Positions 48,129-56,202 of a stretch of DNA of 64,000 nucleotides are shown here, piece by piece. This DNA is from Bryobacterales bacterium (lineage in GTDB: Bacteria > Acidobacteriota > Terriglobia > Bryobacterales > Bryobacteraceae). Location of the stretch: positions 1-64,000 of the forward strand of contig PNAJ01000054.1 of NCBI GenBank assembly GCA_003170295.1. Direction: 5' to 3'. The notes under the pieces are model-generated. The model ran no database searches. It had not been told where the DNA came from and worked only from the letters and a program-made list of their open reading frames with translations. A program made the position numbers and the translations under genes. Positions within the stretch are counted from its first letter, which is position 1. Each line of letters opens with the position of its first letter.

Positions 48129-49133
48129 ATGAATAAGGCTTTTTGGCTCGTCTTAACAAGCGTTTTATGGTCAATTAAGGCACAGAATTGGACGCCGCAA
48201 ACCAGCAATACGGCATCTTCGCTGCGCGGAGTAAGCGCAGTAAGCGCCAAAGTGGTCTGGGCCAGCGGAACCAAAGGCACCTATCTTCTGACCACCGACG
48301 GAGGCACGACATGGACCGCCGCGACAGTGCCGGGCGCAGCCGATCTAGATTTTCGCGCGGTGCATGCCTTCGATGACAAGACGGCGATTCTGCTGAGCAT
48401 CGGAACCGGCGAAAAATCAAGGATTTACCGCACCAAAGACGCCGGCGCGAAATGGGACGTCCTCTATACCAATCCCGATCCGAAGGGTTTCTTCGACGCC
48501 ATCGCGTTCTGGGACGCGACCCATGGAATTCTTCTCGGCGATCCAGTGGACGGGCATTTTGTCGTGATGACGACTTATGATGGCGGAGAGAATTGGACGC
48601 GGCAAAAAACTCCGCAAGCTCAACCAAACGAGGGAGCTTTCGCAGCCAGCAACAGTTGCCTGTTCGTGCTGGGACTGCACGAAGTGTGGTTCGGGACGGG
48701 CGGCGCTCGGGTTTTTCATTCCAGCGACGGAGGAAAAAAGTGGTCGGTCGCACAGACGCCGATACACCACGCTTCGGCGAGCGCCGGAATCTTTTCGATC
48801 GCGTTCCTGAATCCTTTGTTCGGCATAGCAGTCGGAGGCGACTACTCGAAACCGGAGGGCGCCACGCACAACATCGCCATCACCGAAGACGGCGGCAAGA
48901 AATGGACCGCACCAGAAGGTGCGCCGAGCGGCTTCCGCTCCGCGGTTAACTATTTACCGGACAGGAAGATGTGGATCGCAACCGGAACGTCCGGCTCGGA
49001 CGTGTCGACCGATAAAGGAAAAACGTGGAAGCAATTCGACAAGGGAGACTATAACGCCATGAGTTTTATCTTGAGCTACGCGGGATGGGGAGTGGGGCCG
49101 AAGGGCGCGATTGCCCGGTTTGGAGTGGAATAA
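48129..49133 (+). CDS. Secreted BNR/YCF48-like beta-propeller protein
   Basis: A signal peptide (AFWLVLTSVLWSIKAQ) and repeated Asp-box motifs of sialidase/BNR type: LLTTDGGTTWTAATVPG, YRTKDAGAKWDVLYT, MTTYDGGENWTRQKT, FHSSDGGKKWSVAQT, AITEDGGKKWTAPEG, DVSTDKGKTWKQFDK. The six Asp boxes in 334 residues match YCF48/HCF136-like propellers, called photosystem II stability factor-like in non-photosynthetic bacteria. No sialidase Arg triad is apparent, so it is probably a binding protein. It ends one base before the convergent M1 peptidase gene. Confidence 0.88.
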   Translation: MNKAFWLVLTSVLWSIKAQNWTPQTSNTASSLRGVSAVSAKVVWASGTKGTYLLTTDGGTTWTAATVPGAADLDFRAVHAFDDKTAILLSIGTGEKSRIYRTKDAGAKWDVLYTNPDPKGFFDAIAFWDATHGILLGDPVDGHFVVMTTYDGGENWTRQKTPQAQPNEGAFAASNSCLFVLGLHEVWFGTGGARVFHSSDGGKKWSVAQTPIHHASASAGIFSIAFLNPLFGIAVGGDYSKPEGATHNIAITEDGGKKWTAPEGAPSGFRSAVNYLPDRKMWIATGTSGSDVSTDKGKTWKQFDKGDYNAMSFILSYAGWGVGPKGAIARFGVE

Positions 49134-50831
49134 CTATTTACCCATTGCGGCTTTGGCGATTTCTGGTTCGGGATCTGTTGTGAGAGTTTTGAGTAGCGGC
49201 GAAGTGATATTCTTCGATGCGCGCAGATCGTAGATTAATGTCAGGCGCTCGGCGGCGGTCAGCTTTGTCAGGTCGAGGGTGGAGAGTTGCTCGGGGGACC
49301 ACTCGGTGCGATAGTAGCCAGTGCCGTTGGCATTGAGATAAATCCATGCTGGACAGGATTTAAGTTGAATTTCGGAGCGCGACGTGAGGACGATGCAGCT
49401 TGATGCGATTCCTTGTCCGCGCCAGCAGACGGGGACGGTCCAGTTGTGGGTTGAGTTGGTTTGATCCAGTGCGAGATGGGCGTCTTTGCATTCTGCGCGA
49501 ATTGCGGGGATGCCTGTTTGATTGAGAAAGCTGTCTAGTACGGGCTTGCTTCCCTCCAACGATGATTCAAGATCCGCCGTGGTTGCGTTGCCGAATTTGT
49601 GAGCCTTCAAGTATTCGCGGAGGCCGTCGCGCACTTGGGTCTCTCCTAACCAGCCATCGAGCATTACTAGAATCGCTGCGCCTTTCTGATACACGATCTG
49701 GCTATAGACATTGTCGGCGTCTTTGCGGCTGTTGATGGGAACACGGACGGGGCGCTTTGCATCGGTAATCATGATGCGCTCGCGGGCGGCGACGGAGGCT
49801 AGCAGTCTGCGGGACGGCGGTTGTTCCTCATCCATTATTTTTGCGGAGAACCAGGTCGCGAAGCCTTCGCTCAACCAGACGTCGTCCCAAGTTGCTTGCG
49901 TCACGAGATCGCCGAACCAGAGGTGGGCCATTTCATGAGCCTGGAGCGAGCGGATGCGGGCCGGCGAGAGCAGGAGCGTGCTGGCTTTATAGGTAATGAG
50001 GCCGGGATTCTCCACTGCGCCGAATTTGAACTCGGGGACGGCGACGTAATCGAGTTTTCCGTAGGGATACGGAATTCCGGTGTAAGCTTCCAATCGCGGC
50101 AACACGGCGACGGTGGCTTCGGCAGCGGCTTTCGATTGCTCGCGGTGACCTTTGGCGGAGATGACGCGGATGGGCGTGCCGTGGCCGGCGGGAGCTCCTT
50201 GATAGACATCGAACGGGCCGACACAGAAGGCAACTACTTCAGCGGGGAGTGGCACGGTGGGCGCGAAGCGGACTAGTTTCATGCCATTCGGCTCGTTGGT
50301 TTCGCTTACTTGCCTCGCGTTGGAGAAAGCTTTGTCGCTGCGCTTGATGTGGATCGACAATTCCCACGGTGTTTTGAAACGAGGCTCGTCGAAGCATGGG
50401 AAGGCGCGGCGCGCGTCGATGGGCGTGAAGGTTGTGAAGGCGTACCAATCGCTCGCGACCTTGTTGCGATAGGGGCCGGCGACGGCTTTTTCGTCTAGCT
50501 TCGCTTGATAGCGAATGGAGATGGTCGCTGGGCCGGGGCCTATTTCGGATGGGAGTGAGAGGCTGATGGTCTCGGCGGCGGCGGATGCTTGCACGAGGAT
50601 TTTGCGTCCTTGCCAGGAGACTGACGATTCTAGCGGCTGGAGGTCTTTTGCGTTTACTTGGAGAAGGGATGTGGGCTTTGTAAGATCGACTTCGATTTTT
50701 GCCCAGCCGGTGAAGGTGTTTAGGCTCGGGTCGATGGTCAGTTCTATGATGTGTTTTTTAGGGATGATGTCGTCGGGGAGGAGGAATTGGGCGGGGAGGA
50801 AGGTGGTGGCAAGGAGGAAGAGGATTCGCAC
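49134..50831 (-). CDS. M1-family zinc aminopeptidase
   Basis: Cuts N-terminal residues from peptides. The GTG start gives a signal peptide (VRILFLLATTFLPAQF), so the enzyme is exported. The exopeptidase motif reads GAVENPG (GAMEN in most members) and the zinc site is HEMAHLWFGDLVT with the distal Glu in WLSEGFATWFSAK. The catalytic Tyr is likely in DNVYSQIVYQKGA. The 565-residue protein lacks the long C-terminal HEAT-like domain of aminopeptidase N. A frame extending 20 codons further upstream is open, but those codons belong to a family C repeat and are probably not translated. Confidence 0.92.
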   Translation of the reverse strand: MRILFLLATTFLPAQFLLPDDIIPKKHIIELTIDPSLNTFTGWAKIEVDLTKPTSLLQVNAKDLQPLESSVSWQGRKILVQASAAAETISLSLPSEIGPGPATISIRYQAKLDEKAVAGPYRNKVASDWYAFTTFTPIDARRAFPCFDEPRFKTPWELSIHIKRSDKAFSNARQVSETNEPNGMKLVRFAPTVPLPAEVVAFCVGPFDVYQGAPAGHGTPIRVISAKGHREQSKAAAEATVAVLPRLEAYTGIPYPYGKLDYVAVPEFKFGAVENPGLITYKASTLLLSPARIRSLQAHEMAHLWFGDLVTQATWDDVWLSEGFATWFSAKIMDEEQPPSRRLLASVAARERIMITDAKRPVRVPINSRKDADNVYSQIVYQKGAAILVMLDGWLGETQVRDGLREYLKAHKFGNATTADLESSLEGSKPVLDSFLNQTGIPAIRAECKDAHLALDQTNSTHNWTVPVCWRGQGIASSCIVLTSRSEIQLKSCPAWIYLNANGTGYYRTEWSPEQLSTLDLTKLTAAERLTLIYDLRASKNITSPLLKTLTTDPEPEIAKAAMGK

Positions 50832-50850
50832 TATTCGATTATGAGCACAC

Positions 50851-50899
50851 GGAGCCGCCTTGAAAGGGCGGCTGCCGCCAATATTGGCCACCCCACAAG
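50851..50899 (-). repeat. Dispersed repeat family C, copy 2 (inverted)
   Basis: GGAGCCGCCTTGAAAGGGCG then GCTGCCGCCAATATTGGCCA and CCCCACAAG, the reverse complement of the copy at 43231-43275. It borders the start of the M1 peptidase gene. Confidence 0.8.
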
Positions 50900-50924
50900 A
50901 GGCGGAGGTTTACGGGTGTTAACG

Positions 50925-50954
50925 CTCCGCTCCCTGCGGTCACGGCTCGGTAGA
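50925..50954 (+). repeat. Dispersed repeat family D, half-unit
   Basis: CTCCGCTCCCTGCGGTCACG followed by GCTCGGTAGA. Same unit as 62857-62888 and as the left arm of the palindrome in the microcompartment operon. Confidence 0.75.
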
Positions 50955-50999
50955 TCATCAGTGCGGTGGATGTGGGGAATGGCACACTACGGCCTTGAA

Positions 51000-51345
51000 G
51001 ATATCGCGAACGACCGGCGTTTTAAACCGGCCGCTAGTGGATTGGACTGCCTCTCGCGGAGCCTGGCACCCTTGTGGATACGCGGCTCCCTGCTTCGATG
51101 CACAGCCCTCTGAAGTCCCGGGGTACGATCTCCCCGAACTTTATGGGATCGATCCCAAGATCCTTCCGTCGACCCCGTCCATATAGTCGGAGGCGCGAGC
51201 CGTCTGACGGGCTCCGGAAGCTCAGGACCACCGCAATGCGACACTTCGTGGCCACGAAGAAACTGTCGAAGGAGCCTCGGTGGGTGGCTCCTTCTGGTTT
51301 CAGGGTACACGAGGAAAGCAAAAAACATTCCTCACTCTAAGTCGC
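51000..51345. other. Structured non-coding region, candidate RNA or repeat cluster
   Basis: This gap between the speA cluster and the M1 peptidase gene is dense in perfect or near-perfect hairpins: AAGTCCCGGGG/CCCCGAACTT, GGGATCGATCCC, CTTCGTGGCCACGAAG, GGAGCC(8)GGCTCC and GAGGAA/TTCCTC. Open frames exist on both strands but lack protein character or RBS. A conserved RNA, or a mosaic of palindromic repeats, fits best. Strand of any transcript is unknown. Confidence 0.45.
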
Positions 51346-51392
51346 AAAGCTCGCTTAGGAAAGAAGATAGAATTTTTTTGCAAACGCTCCGG

Positions 51393-51441
51393 GCGCGACA
51401 CGAGTGTCGACGCGGCCCGCACGAGTGCGTGCGCCACGGCA
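51393..51441 (+). repeat. Dispersed repeat family E, copy 2
   Basis: GCGCGACACGAGTGTCGACG then CGGCCCGCACGAGTGCGTGC and GCCACGGC. It shares CGACACGAGTG and the GTGCGCCAC end with the copy after the methyltransferase gene at 20931-20964. Confidence 0.65.
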
Positions 51442-51468
51442 CAGAAGCATCGCAGCAATGATTTCTAT

Positions 51469-51636
51469 TTAAAGTTCGATTCTGGTGGCTACCGCAGGCG
51501 CGATGTAGCTGCCGGAGGTTCTGTTTCGGGTGAAGGTTACTTCCACCACGGTAAGGCCGGTTGCGGTTTCAAAAGTTGCGACCAACTCCCGTAAATTCAG
51601 TTCGAGCTCGCGCTTCAGTTTTTGTAGGTCGTTCAT
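51469..51636 (-). CDS. Small hypothetical protein downstream of speA
   Basis: A 55-residue reading frame starting three bases after the speA stop codon: MNDLQKLKRELELNLRELVA, TFETATGLTVVEVTFTRNRT, SGSYIAPAVATRIEL. It looks like a helix followed by beta strands, with normal amino-acid composition and a plausible (weak) GAG six bases before the ATG. Position and composition support a real gene translated after speA. I do not recognise the family; similar helix-plus-strand small proteins occur in phage and mobile elements. Confidence 0.6.
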   Translation of the reverse strand: MNDLQKLKRELELNLRELVATFETATGLTVVEVTFTRNRTSGSYIAPAVATRIEL

Positions 51637-51639
51637 AGT

Positions 51640-53577
51640 CTACTGCTCAAGATAGGTGTAGCCGTTCAGGCCCTCTTCATAGAATCGGAGGAGCGATCCC
51701 GATTCTTCATAGCCGATGCGGCCTTCGCGGACCGCGGTCTCGACATCGGTGCGGAATTGTTCAAGCAGGGCGGGGGTTTTGAACTGCACGTAGTCCAGCA
51801 CTTCGCGGACGGTATCGCCACGGATTACAGCTTCGAGAATCACGGATCCGGCTTCGTCGAGCCGCACGTGCACTGCGTTGGTATCGCCAAAAAGATTGTG
51901 CAGATCGCCGAGAATCTCCTGATAGGCGCCGACCAGGAAGGCGCCCAGATAGTAATGCTCGCCATTGAAGGAGTGAAGCGGGAGAGTCTTTTTTACATCG
52001 CGGCGGTCTATGAACTGATCCACTTTGCCGTCGGAATCGCAGGAAATATCGCCCAAAATACCGTGGCGGAACGGCTCCTCTTCCAGGCGATGAATGGGCA
52101 TGATGGGAAAAAGCTGCTTTACGGCCCAACTATCCGGCATGCTTTGGAACAGCGAAAAATTGCAGAAATAAGTATCGGAAAGAAGGGTATCGAGACCTTC
52201 GAGCTCCTCAGGGAAGTAATCGAGCTGCTTGCCGAGCTTCTGGATATTGCGGCAGATCTGCCAGTAGATGCTCTCCGCGAGGCTGCGCTGCTGCAACGGC
52301 AAATAGCCGAGGCTGAACAGGTTCAGCGCCGAATCGAGCGCCTGCTGAGCGTCGTGAAAACTTTCGAGCAGGTTCTTATTCGACAGGCCCTTCATGGTTT
52401 CTCGCAGGTCGATGAGAGGCTGCTCGACGTCGTCGGGAATTTCGGGAAGCGTATCGCTATCGCCAAATCCGGTAACGCCTAGAACATTGAACACCAGCAC
52501 GCTGTGATAGGCAGCGACGGCGCGTCCGCTTTCCGAAATGATGATGGGATGCACCACGTCGGCTTCGTCGCAGACGTTCTGAATGTGATGCACGACGTCG
52601 TTGGCGTACTCTTGCAGGGTGTAATTGACGCTCGATTCGAAATCGGTCTGCGAGCCATCGTAATCGATGCCGAGACCTCCGCCGACGTCCATGTAATTGA
52701 GGCCCGCGCCGCAGCGCTTGAGCTCGACATAAACGCGCGCGGCTTCAATGACCGCGGCTTTAATCTGCCGGATGTTGGTGATCTGGCTACCGAGATGGAA
52801 ATGCAGAAGCTGGAGGCAATCCTCCATGCCGAGAGCTTTCAGTTGGTCGAGTGCGCGGAGGCCTTCAGTCACCGTGAGTCCGAACTTGGAGCGGTATCCG
52901 CCGGAGGACTTCCACCGGCCGGAGCCGCGGCTCGCGAGTTTGATGCGCAATCCGATCACGGGACGTACGCCGGCGCGCGCGGAATGTTTCAGGATCAGGT
53001 CAAGCTCGGTGTACTTTTCGACCACGGGGATAATTTGCCGACCGATCTTCTTGGACAGCATCGCCATCTCGATGTATTCGTCGTCCTTAAAGCCGTTACA
53101 GATGATGGGGGTTTCGTTATCGGCGATGGCGAGGACGGCCAGCAGCTCAGGCTTAGAGCCGGCTTCTAGACCGAAGCGGTAGGGGCGGCCGTATTTGAAA
53201 ACCTCCTCGACCACCTGGCGCTGCTGGTTGACCTTGATCGGGTAGACGCAGCAGTAGGAGCCTTTGTAGCCCTGCTCGGTGATGGAGGTTTGGAAGGCCT
53301 GATGCATTTCGCCGAGACGGTGTTGCAGAATTTCGCCGAAGCGGATGAGCAGAGGGAGCGAAATGCCGCGGAGCTGGAGATTGTCGACCAGTTCCTTGAG
53401 ATCGATGCCACGGGCGGGCTCCTTATTGGGATGGACCCAGAGGTGGCCGTTGTTACCGACGGAAAAATAGCCTTTCCCCCAGCGGGAAACGTCGTAGAGT
53501 TCGCCCGCTTCAGCGATACTCCAGCGATCGGCAGGTTCGCGCACCGGCGGCGAGTCGGGGGTTTTGACGGTAGCCAT
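51640..53577 (-). CDS. speA: Biosynthetic arginine decarboxylase
   Basis: PLP enzyme converting arginine to agmatine, the first step of the agmatine route to putrescine. At 645 residues it has the length and order of SpeA: N-terminal 'GYFSVGNNGHLWVHPNKEPA', the Schiff-base Lys115 in CVYPIKVNQQRQVVEEV, 'GLEAGSKPELLAVLAIADNE', LLHFHLGSQITNIRQIK, 'YMDVGGGLGIDYDGSQTDFE' and a C-terminal FLVGAYQEILGDLHNLFGDT with CD(S)DG in SCDSDGKVDQFID. No agmatinase or agmatine deiminase gene is nearby. The small ORF that follows within three bases may be co-translated. Confidence 0.97.
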   Translation of the reverse strand: MATVKTPDSPPVREPADRWSIAEAGELYDVSRWGKGYFSVGNNGHLWVHPNKEPARGIDLKELVDNLQLRGISLPLLIRFGEILQHRLGEMHQAFQTSITEQGYKGSYCCVYPIKVNQQRQVVEEVFKYGRPYRFGLEAGSKPELLAVLAIADNETPIICNGFKDDEYIEMAMLSKKIGRQIIPVVEKYTELDLILKHSARAGVRPVIGLRIKLASRGSGRWKSSGGYRSKFGLTVTEGLRALDQLKALGMEDCLQLLHFHLGSQITNIRQIKAAVIEAARVYVELKRCGAGLNYMDVGGGLGIDYDGSQTDFESSVNYTLQEYANDVVHHIQNVCDEADVVHPIIISESGRAVAAYHSVLVFNVLGVTGFGDSDTLPEIPDDVEQPLIDLRETMKGLSNKNLLESFHDAQQALDSALNLFSLGYLPLQQRSLAESIYWQICRNIQKLGKQLDYFPEELEGLDTLLSDTYFCNFSLFQSMPDSWAVKQLFPIMPIHRLEEEPFRHGILGDISCDSDGKVDQFIDRRDVKKTLPLHSFNGEHYYLGAFLVGAYQEILGDLHNLFGDTNAVHVRLDEAGSVILEAVIRGDTVREVLDYVQFKTPALLEQFRTDVETAVREGRIGYEESGSLLRFYEEGLNGYTYLEQ

Positions 53578-53670
53578 TCAGTTTTCAGTGTCCTCGGTTT
53601 AGGGGCGAAGGGCAAGTGAAAAATGCATGGCGGGGCGGGCGTCGACACTTTCGAAAACATGGGGCGCTGA

Positions 53671-53720
53671 CCGCTCCCGTTGGTCGCGGCTCTACAAACC
53701 GATTACCAATCGGTCCGCAG
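53671..53720 (+). repeat. Family D half-unit with GATTACCAATCGG element
   Basis: CCGCTCCCGTTGGTCGCGGC is followed by CCGATTACCAATCGGTCCGC, a short palindrome. It lies in the 390-base gap upstream of speA; no gene is seen there besides the tRNA at the far end. Confidence 0.6.
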
Positions 53721-53730
53721 GCTATCGCGG

Positions 53731-53891
53731 GCTGCTAAAAAACTCTTATTAAGTGACCTTCGGCAACCAAGTGGGGGCGGACCGCCCTGATCCATAAAAC
53801 CCGGCCTGCGGACACCGGAAGGGCCGATCCGGGGATCGGCCGCGGACCAGGGGGTCCGCCCCACCCGGAGGAGAAATGAGTTTTTCAGCAA
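53731..53891. mobile_element. MITE-like element with terminal inverted repeats, upstream of tRNA-Ala
   Basis: About 160 bases are bounded by imperfect inverted termini, CTGCTAAAAAACTC on the left and GAGTTTTTCAGCAA on the right. The interior consists of GC-rich palindromes of family B (TGGGGGCGGACCGCCCTGAT, GGCCGATCCGGGGATCGGCC, GCGGACCAGGGGGTCCGCCC). It has no coding capacity, as expected for a non-autonomous miniature element. No target-site duplication was evident. Confidence 0.55.
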
Positions 53892-53946
53892 TCTCTGCCA
53901 ACCTGGGGCGTGCGCCACAATTAAGGAAGGTGGGGAATCCGGCATG

Positions 53947-53952
53947 TTATAT
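53947..53952 (+). promoter_or_regulatory. Candidate -10 of the tRNA-Ala gene
   Basis: TTATAT lies 19 bases before the first base of the tRNA. The -35 (TTAAGG, 53921-53926) is weak and the spacing of 20 is long. Confidence 0.35.
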
Positions 53953-53971
53953 TGAGACGTAAGCCTCGAAT

Positions 53972-54047
53972 GGGCGGCTAGCTCAGCTGGGAGAGCGCTG
54001 CGTTCGCAATGCAGAGGCCGGGGGTTCGATCCCCCCGCCGTCCACCA
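53972..54047 (+). tRNA. tRNA-Ala (anticodon CGC), CCA encoded
   Basis: Cloverleaf by eye: acceptor GGGCGGC pairs with GCCGTCC, D-arm GCTC-AGCTGGGA-GAGC, anticodon arm CTGCG-TTCGCAA-TGCAG with anticodon CGC, and T-arm CGGGGG-TTCGATC-CCCCCG. The discriminator base A and an encoded CCA follow. CGC reads GCG, a frequent Ala codon in the genes of this window. Confidence 0.95.
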
Positions 54048-54066
54048 ACACCAAATTTTAGGTTTC

Positions 54067-54738
54067 ATGCCCGACGAAAAAACGCTCGAAAAGATGCGGC
54101 AGGATTGGGATGAGCGCGCTCGCGAGAACGCGCGTCATTATGTCGCGACGGGGCAGACGGAATGGACCGACGAAGCGTTTTTCGCGTCGGGCGAGCAGGC
54201 GATCGAAGAAGACATTCGGACCGACATGACCAACGTTTGCCAGGGGAAAGATCCCAAGGCGATGCGGGTACTCGAGATCGGATGCGGGGCAGGTCGGCTG
54301 ACGCGGGCGCTGGCGAAAATGTTCGGAGAAGTCCATGCGGTGGACGTGAGCGGCGAGATGGTATCGCGCGCCAAGGCGGCTGTTGCGGACTTTCCGCATG
54401 CGCACGTGTATCAGAATAATGGCTGCGATCTGACGGTGGTGCCGGAGCTGGAATTCGACTTCGCGTATTCGGCGATCGTGTTTCAACACATCCCGAGCCG
54501 CGAGGTGATCGAGAGCTACGTTCGCGAGGTGAATCGCCTGCTGCGTCCGGGAGCGCTGTTCAAATTTCAGGTGCAGGGGTGCACGGATTTACAGACGTCG
54601 GCCGACGATACGTGGTTGGGGGTGCCGTTTTCCGATGCGCAGGCGGTGGAGATGGCGTGGCGGAGTAACTTCGAGCCTCGGTACAGGCATGGGGCGGGGG
54701 AGCAGTATTTCTGGTTGTGGTTTTTTAAGAAACCTTAG
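54067..54738 (+). CDS. Class I SAM-dependent methyltransferase
   Basis: A 223-residue methyltransferase. An N-terminal helical cap (TLEKMRQDWDERARENARHY) precedes motif I VLEIGCGAGRLTRALAK (69-85), the acidic motif II VHAVDVSGEMVSRAK, motif III 'VVPELEFDFAYSAIVFQHIP' and motif IV EVNRLLRPGALFKFQV. The early 'W(D)xRAxENARHYVATG' block is found in a family of acidobacterial and cyanobacterial methyltransferases of unknown target. It begins 20 bases after the tRNA and just precedes glpD. Confidence 0.9.
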   Translation: MPDEKTLEKMRQDWDERARENARHYVATGQTEWTDEAFFASGEQAIEEDIRTDMTNVCQGKDPKAMRVLEIGCGAGRLTRALAKMFGEVHAVDVSGEMVSRAKAAVADFPHAHVYQNNGCDLTVVPELEFDFAYSAIVFQHIPSREVIESYVREVNRLLRPGALFKFQVQGCTDLQTSADDTWLGVPFSDAQAVEMAWRSNFEPRYRHGAGEQYFWLWFFKKP

Positions 54739-54747
54739 AATGTAAGA

Positions 54748-56202
54748 GTGACTCCCGCTGTCAATCTGGACACGCGACGATTGGCGATTGAGCGGCTGCG
54801 GACGGAGACGTTTGATGTGCTCATCCTCGGTGGAGGCATCAATGGGGCTGGCACTGCTCGCGATCTGATGTTGCGAGGGCGCCTCAATGTTGGACTGATC
54901 GAGCAGAATCATTTCTCGTCGGGGACGAGCGGGAAAAACTCGCATTTGATTCATGGCGGGCTGCGGTATTTGAAGCAGCTTGATTTCAGGCTGGTGCGGG
55001 AGGCTTTGCATGAGCGCGCGGTGCTGTTGAAGATCGCTCCTCATTTGGTCGAGCCGCAGCCGTTTCTAATGCCGCTGGCGGGGTTCGCGAAATCGCTTTA
55101 TTACAACCTGGGGCTCACGATTTACGATTTGTTCGATGGGAGCGGTGCGGTGCCTCGGCATCGGAGGGTATCGCTTGAGGAAGTGCGGAAGCTGGAGCCG
55201 GGACTCGCGGCTCCGGGAATGACGGGTGCGGCGGAGTTTTACGACGCGCAGGTTCGTTCGGCGCGGCTGGTGCTCGAAAATATTTTCGAGGCGTTGAGAA
55301 ACGGCGCGGCGTGCGCGAACTATGTTCGGGCGGAGAGTCACACGCGGGATGAAGCGGGATTGTGGCGGGTTCAACTGCGGGATTCGATATCGGGCGAGCG
55401 ATTCGAAACCAGGGCGCGGGCGCTGATCGATTGCACCGGTCCGTGGGCGCGGGACCCTGCGCCGAGGCTGGTGCGGGGGTCGCACATTGTGATGCCGAGG
55501 CTCAATCACAGCGGGCACGCGATCGCGTACTTCGAGGAGTCGGGACGCATCATTTTTTTCATTCCTTGGGGCGAGCGAGGGGATCGTACGCTGATTGGCA
55601 CTACCGACGTGGATCATGACGGAGCGGCCGACGACGTGCATATTTCGGAAGACGAGACGCGCTATCTGAGAAACATCGCGGCGCGGATTTTTCCCGCTAG
55701 CGCGAAACTGGAGCCGGTGGCGACGTTTAGTTCGTTACGTCCTCTGCTGGAGTCCCATGCGTCCGCGACAAAGGCGACGCGGGAGCATCATATTTATCGA
55801 GATTCGCAGGGGATCATTCGTGTGACGGGCGGGAAATATACGACGTATCGCGCGATGGCGGAAGAGGCGGCGGATCTGGTGGTCCCGCCAGAGCTGCGGG
55901 ATGTTCACTTGACGGCGACGACGGCGCTGAATGGGAATACTCCCGACGCGATTCAGGCTCTGCTCACAGAAGCCCCCGCGCTTTCCGCGCGCTATGGGGT
56001 TGCGGAAACGGAAATAATCATGCTGGTCCACCAATATGGCGTGCTCACGACCGCTGTTTTGGATTATGTGGAGACGAGCGTGGATGCGGCGCGCCTGATT
56101 TTTGCCACGCGGCATGAGATGGCGATCGAGCCGAAGGATTTTCTGGAAGTGTCGACGTCGTTGGGATATGAAGGCGCGCCGCTTCCACGTGCCATCGCAT
56201 GA
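54748..56202 (+). CDS. glpD: Glycerol-3-phosphate dehydrogenase/oxidase (FAD)
   Basis: Oxidises sn-glycerol-3-phosphate to dihydroxyacetone phosphate at the inner membrane, passing electrons to quinone. The FAD-binding GxGxxG is in DVLILGGGINGAGTARDLML, followed by the hallmark SSGTSGKNSHLIHGGLRYLK and 'FDRAL'-like LVREALHERAVLLK. IIFFIPWGERGDRTLIGTTD and 'GIIRVTGGKYTTYRAMAEEA' match GlpD blocks. GTG start with a weak upstream purine run. 484 residues is slightly short for the family: the C-terminal cap domain is reduced. Its stop overlaps the start of the PP2C gene (ATGA). Confidence 0.92.
   Translation: MTPAVNLDTRRLAIERLRTETFDVLILGGGINGAGTARDLMLRGRLNVGLIEQNHFSSGTSGKNSHLIHGGLRYLKQLDFRLVREALHERAVLLKIAPHLVEPQPFLMPLAGFAKSLYYNLGLTIYDLFDGSGAVPRHRRVSLEEVRKLEPGLAAPGMTGAAEFYDAQVRSARLVLENIFEALRNGAACANYVRAESHTRDEAGLWRVQLRDSISGERFETRARALIDCTGPWARDPAPRLVRGSHIVMPRLNHSGHAIAYFEESGRIIFFIPWGERGDRTLIGTTDVDHDGAADDVHISEDETRYLRNIAARIFPASAKLEPVATFSSLRPLLESHASATKATREHHIYRDSQGIIRVTGGKYTTYRAMAEEAADLVVPPELRDVHLTATTALNGNTPDAIQALLTEAPALSARYGVAETEIIMLVHQYGVLTTAVLDYVETSVDAARLIFATRHEMAIEPKDFLEVSTSLGYEGAPLPRAIA

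Noticed and set aside
51034-51594. Frames of about 100 codons on both strands in the gap before speA
   Set aside because: No ribosome-binding site or protein character, and they run through perfect palindromes and repeats; a non-coding explanation fits better.
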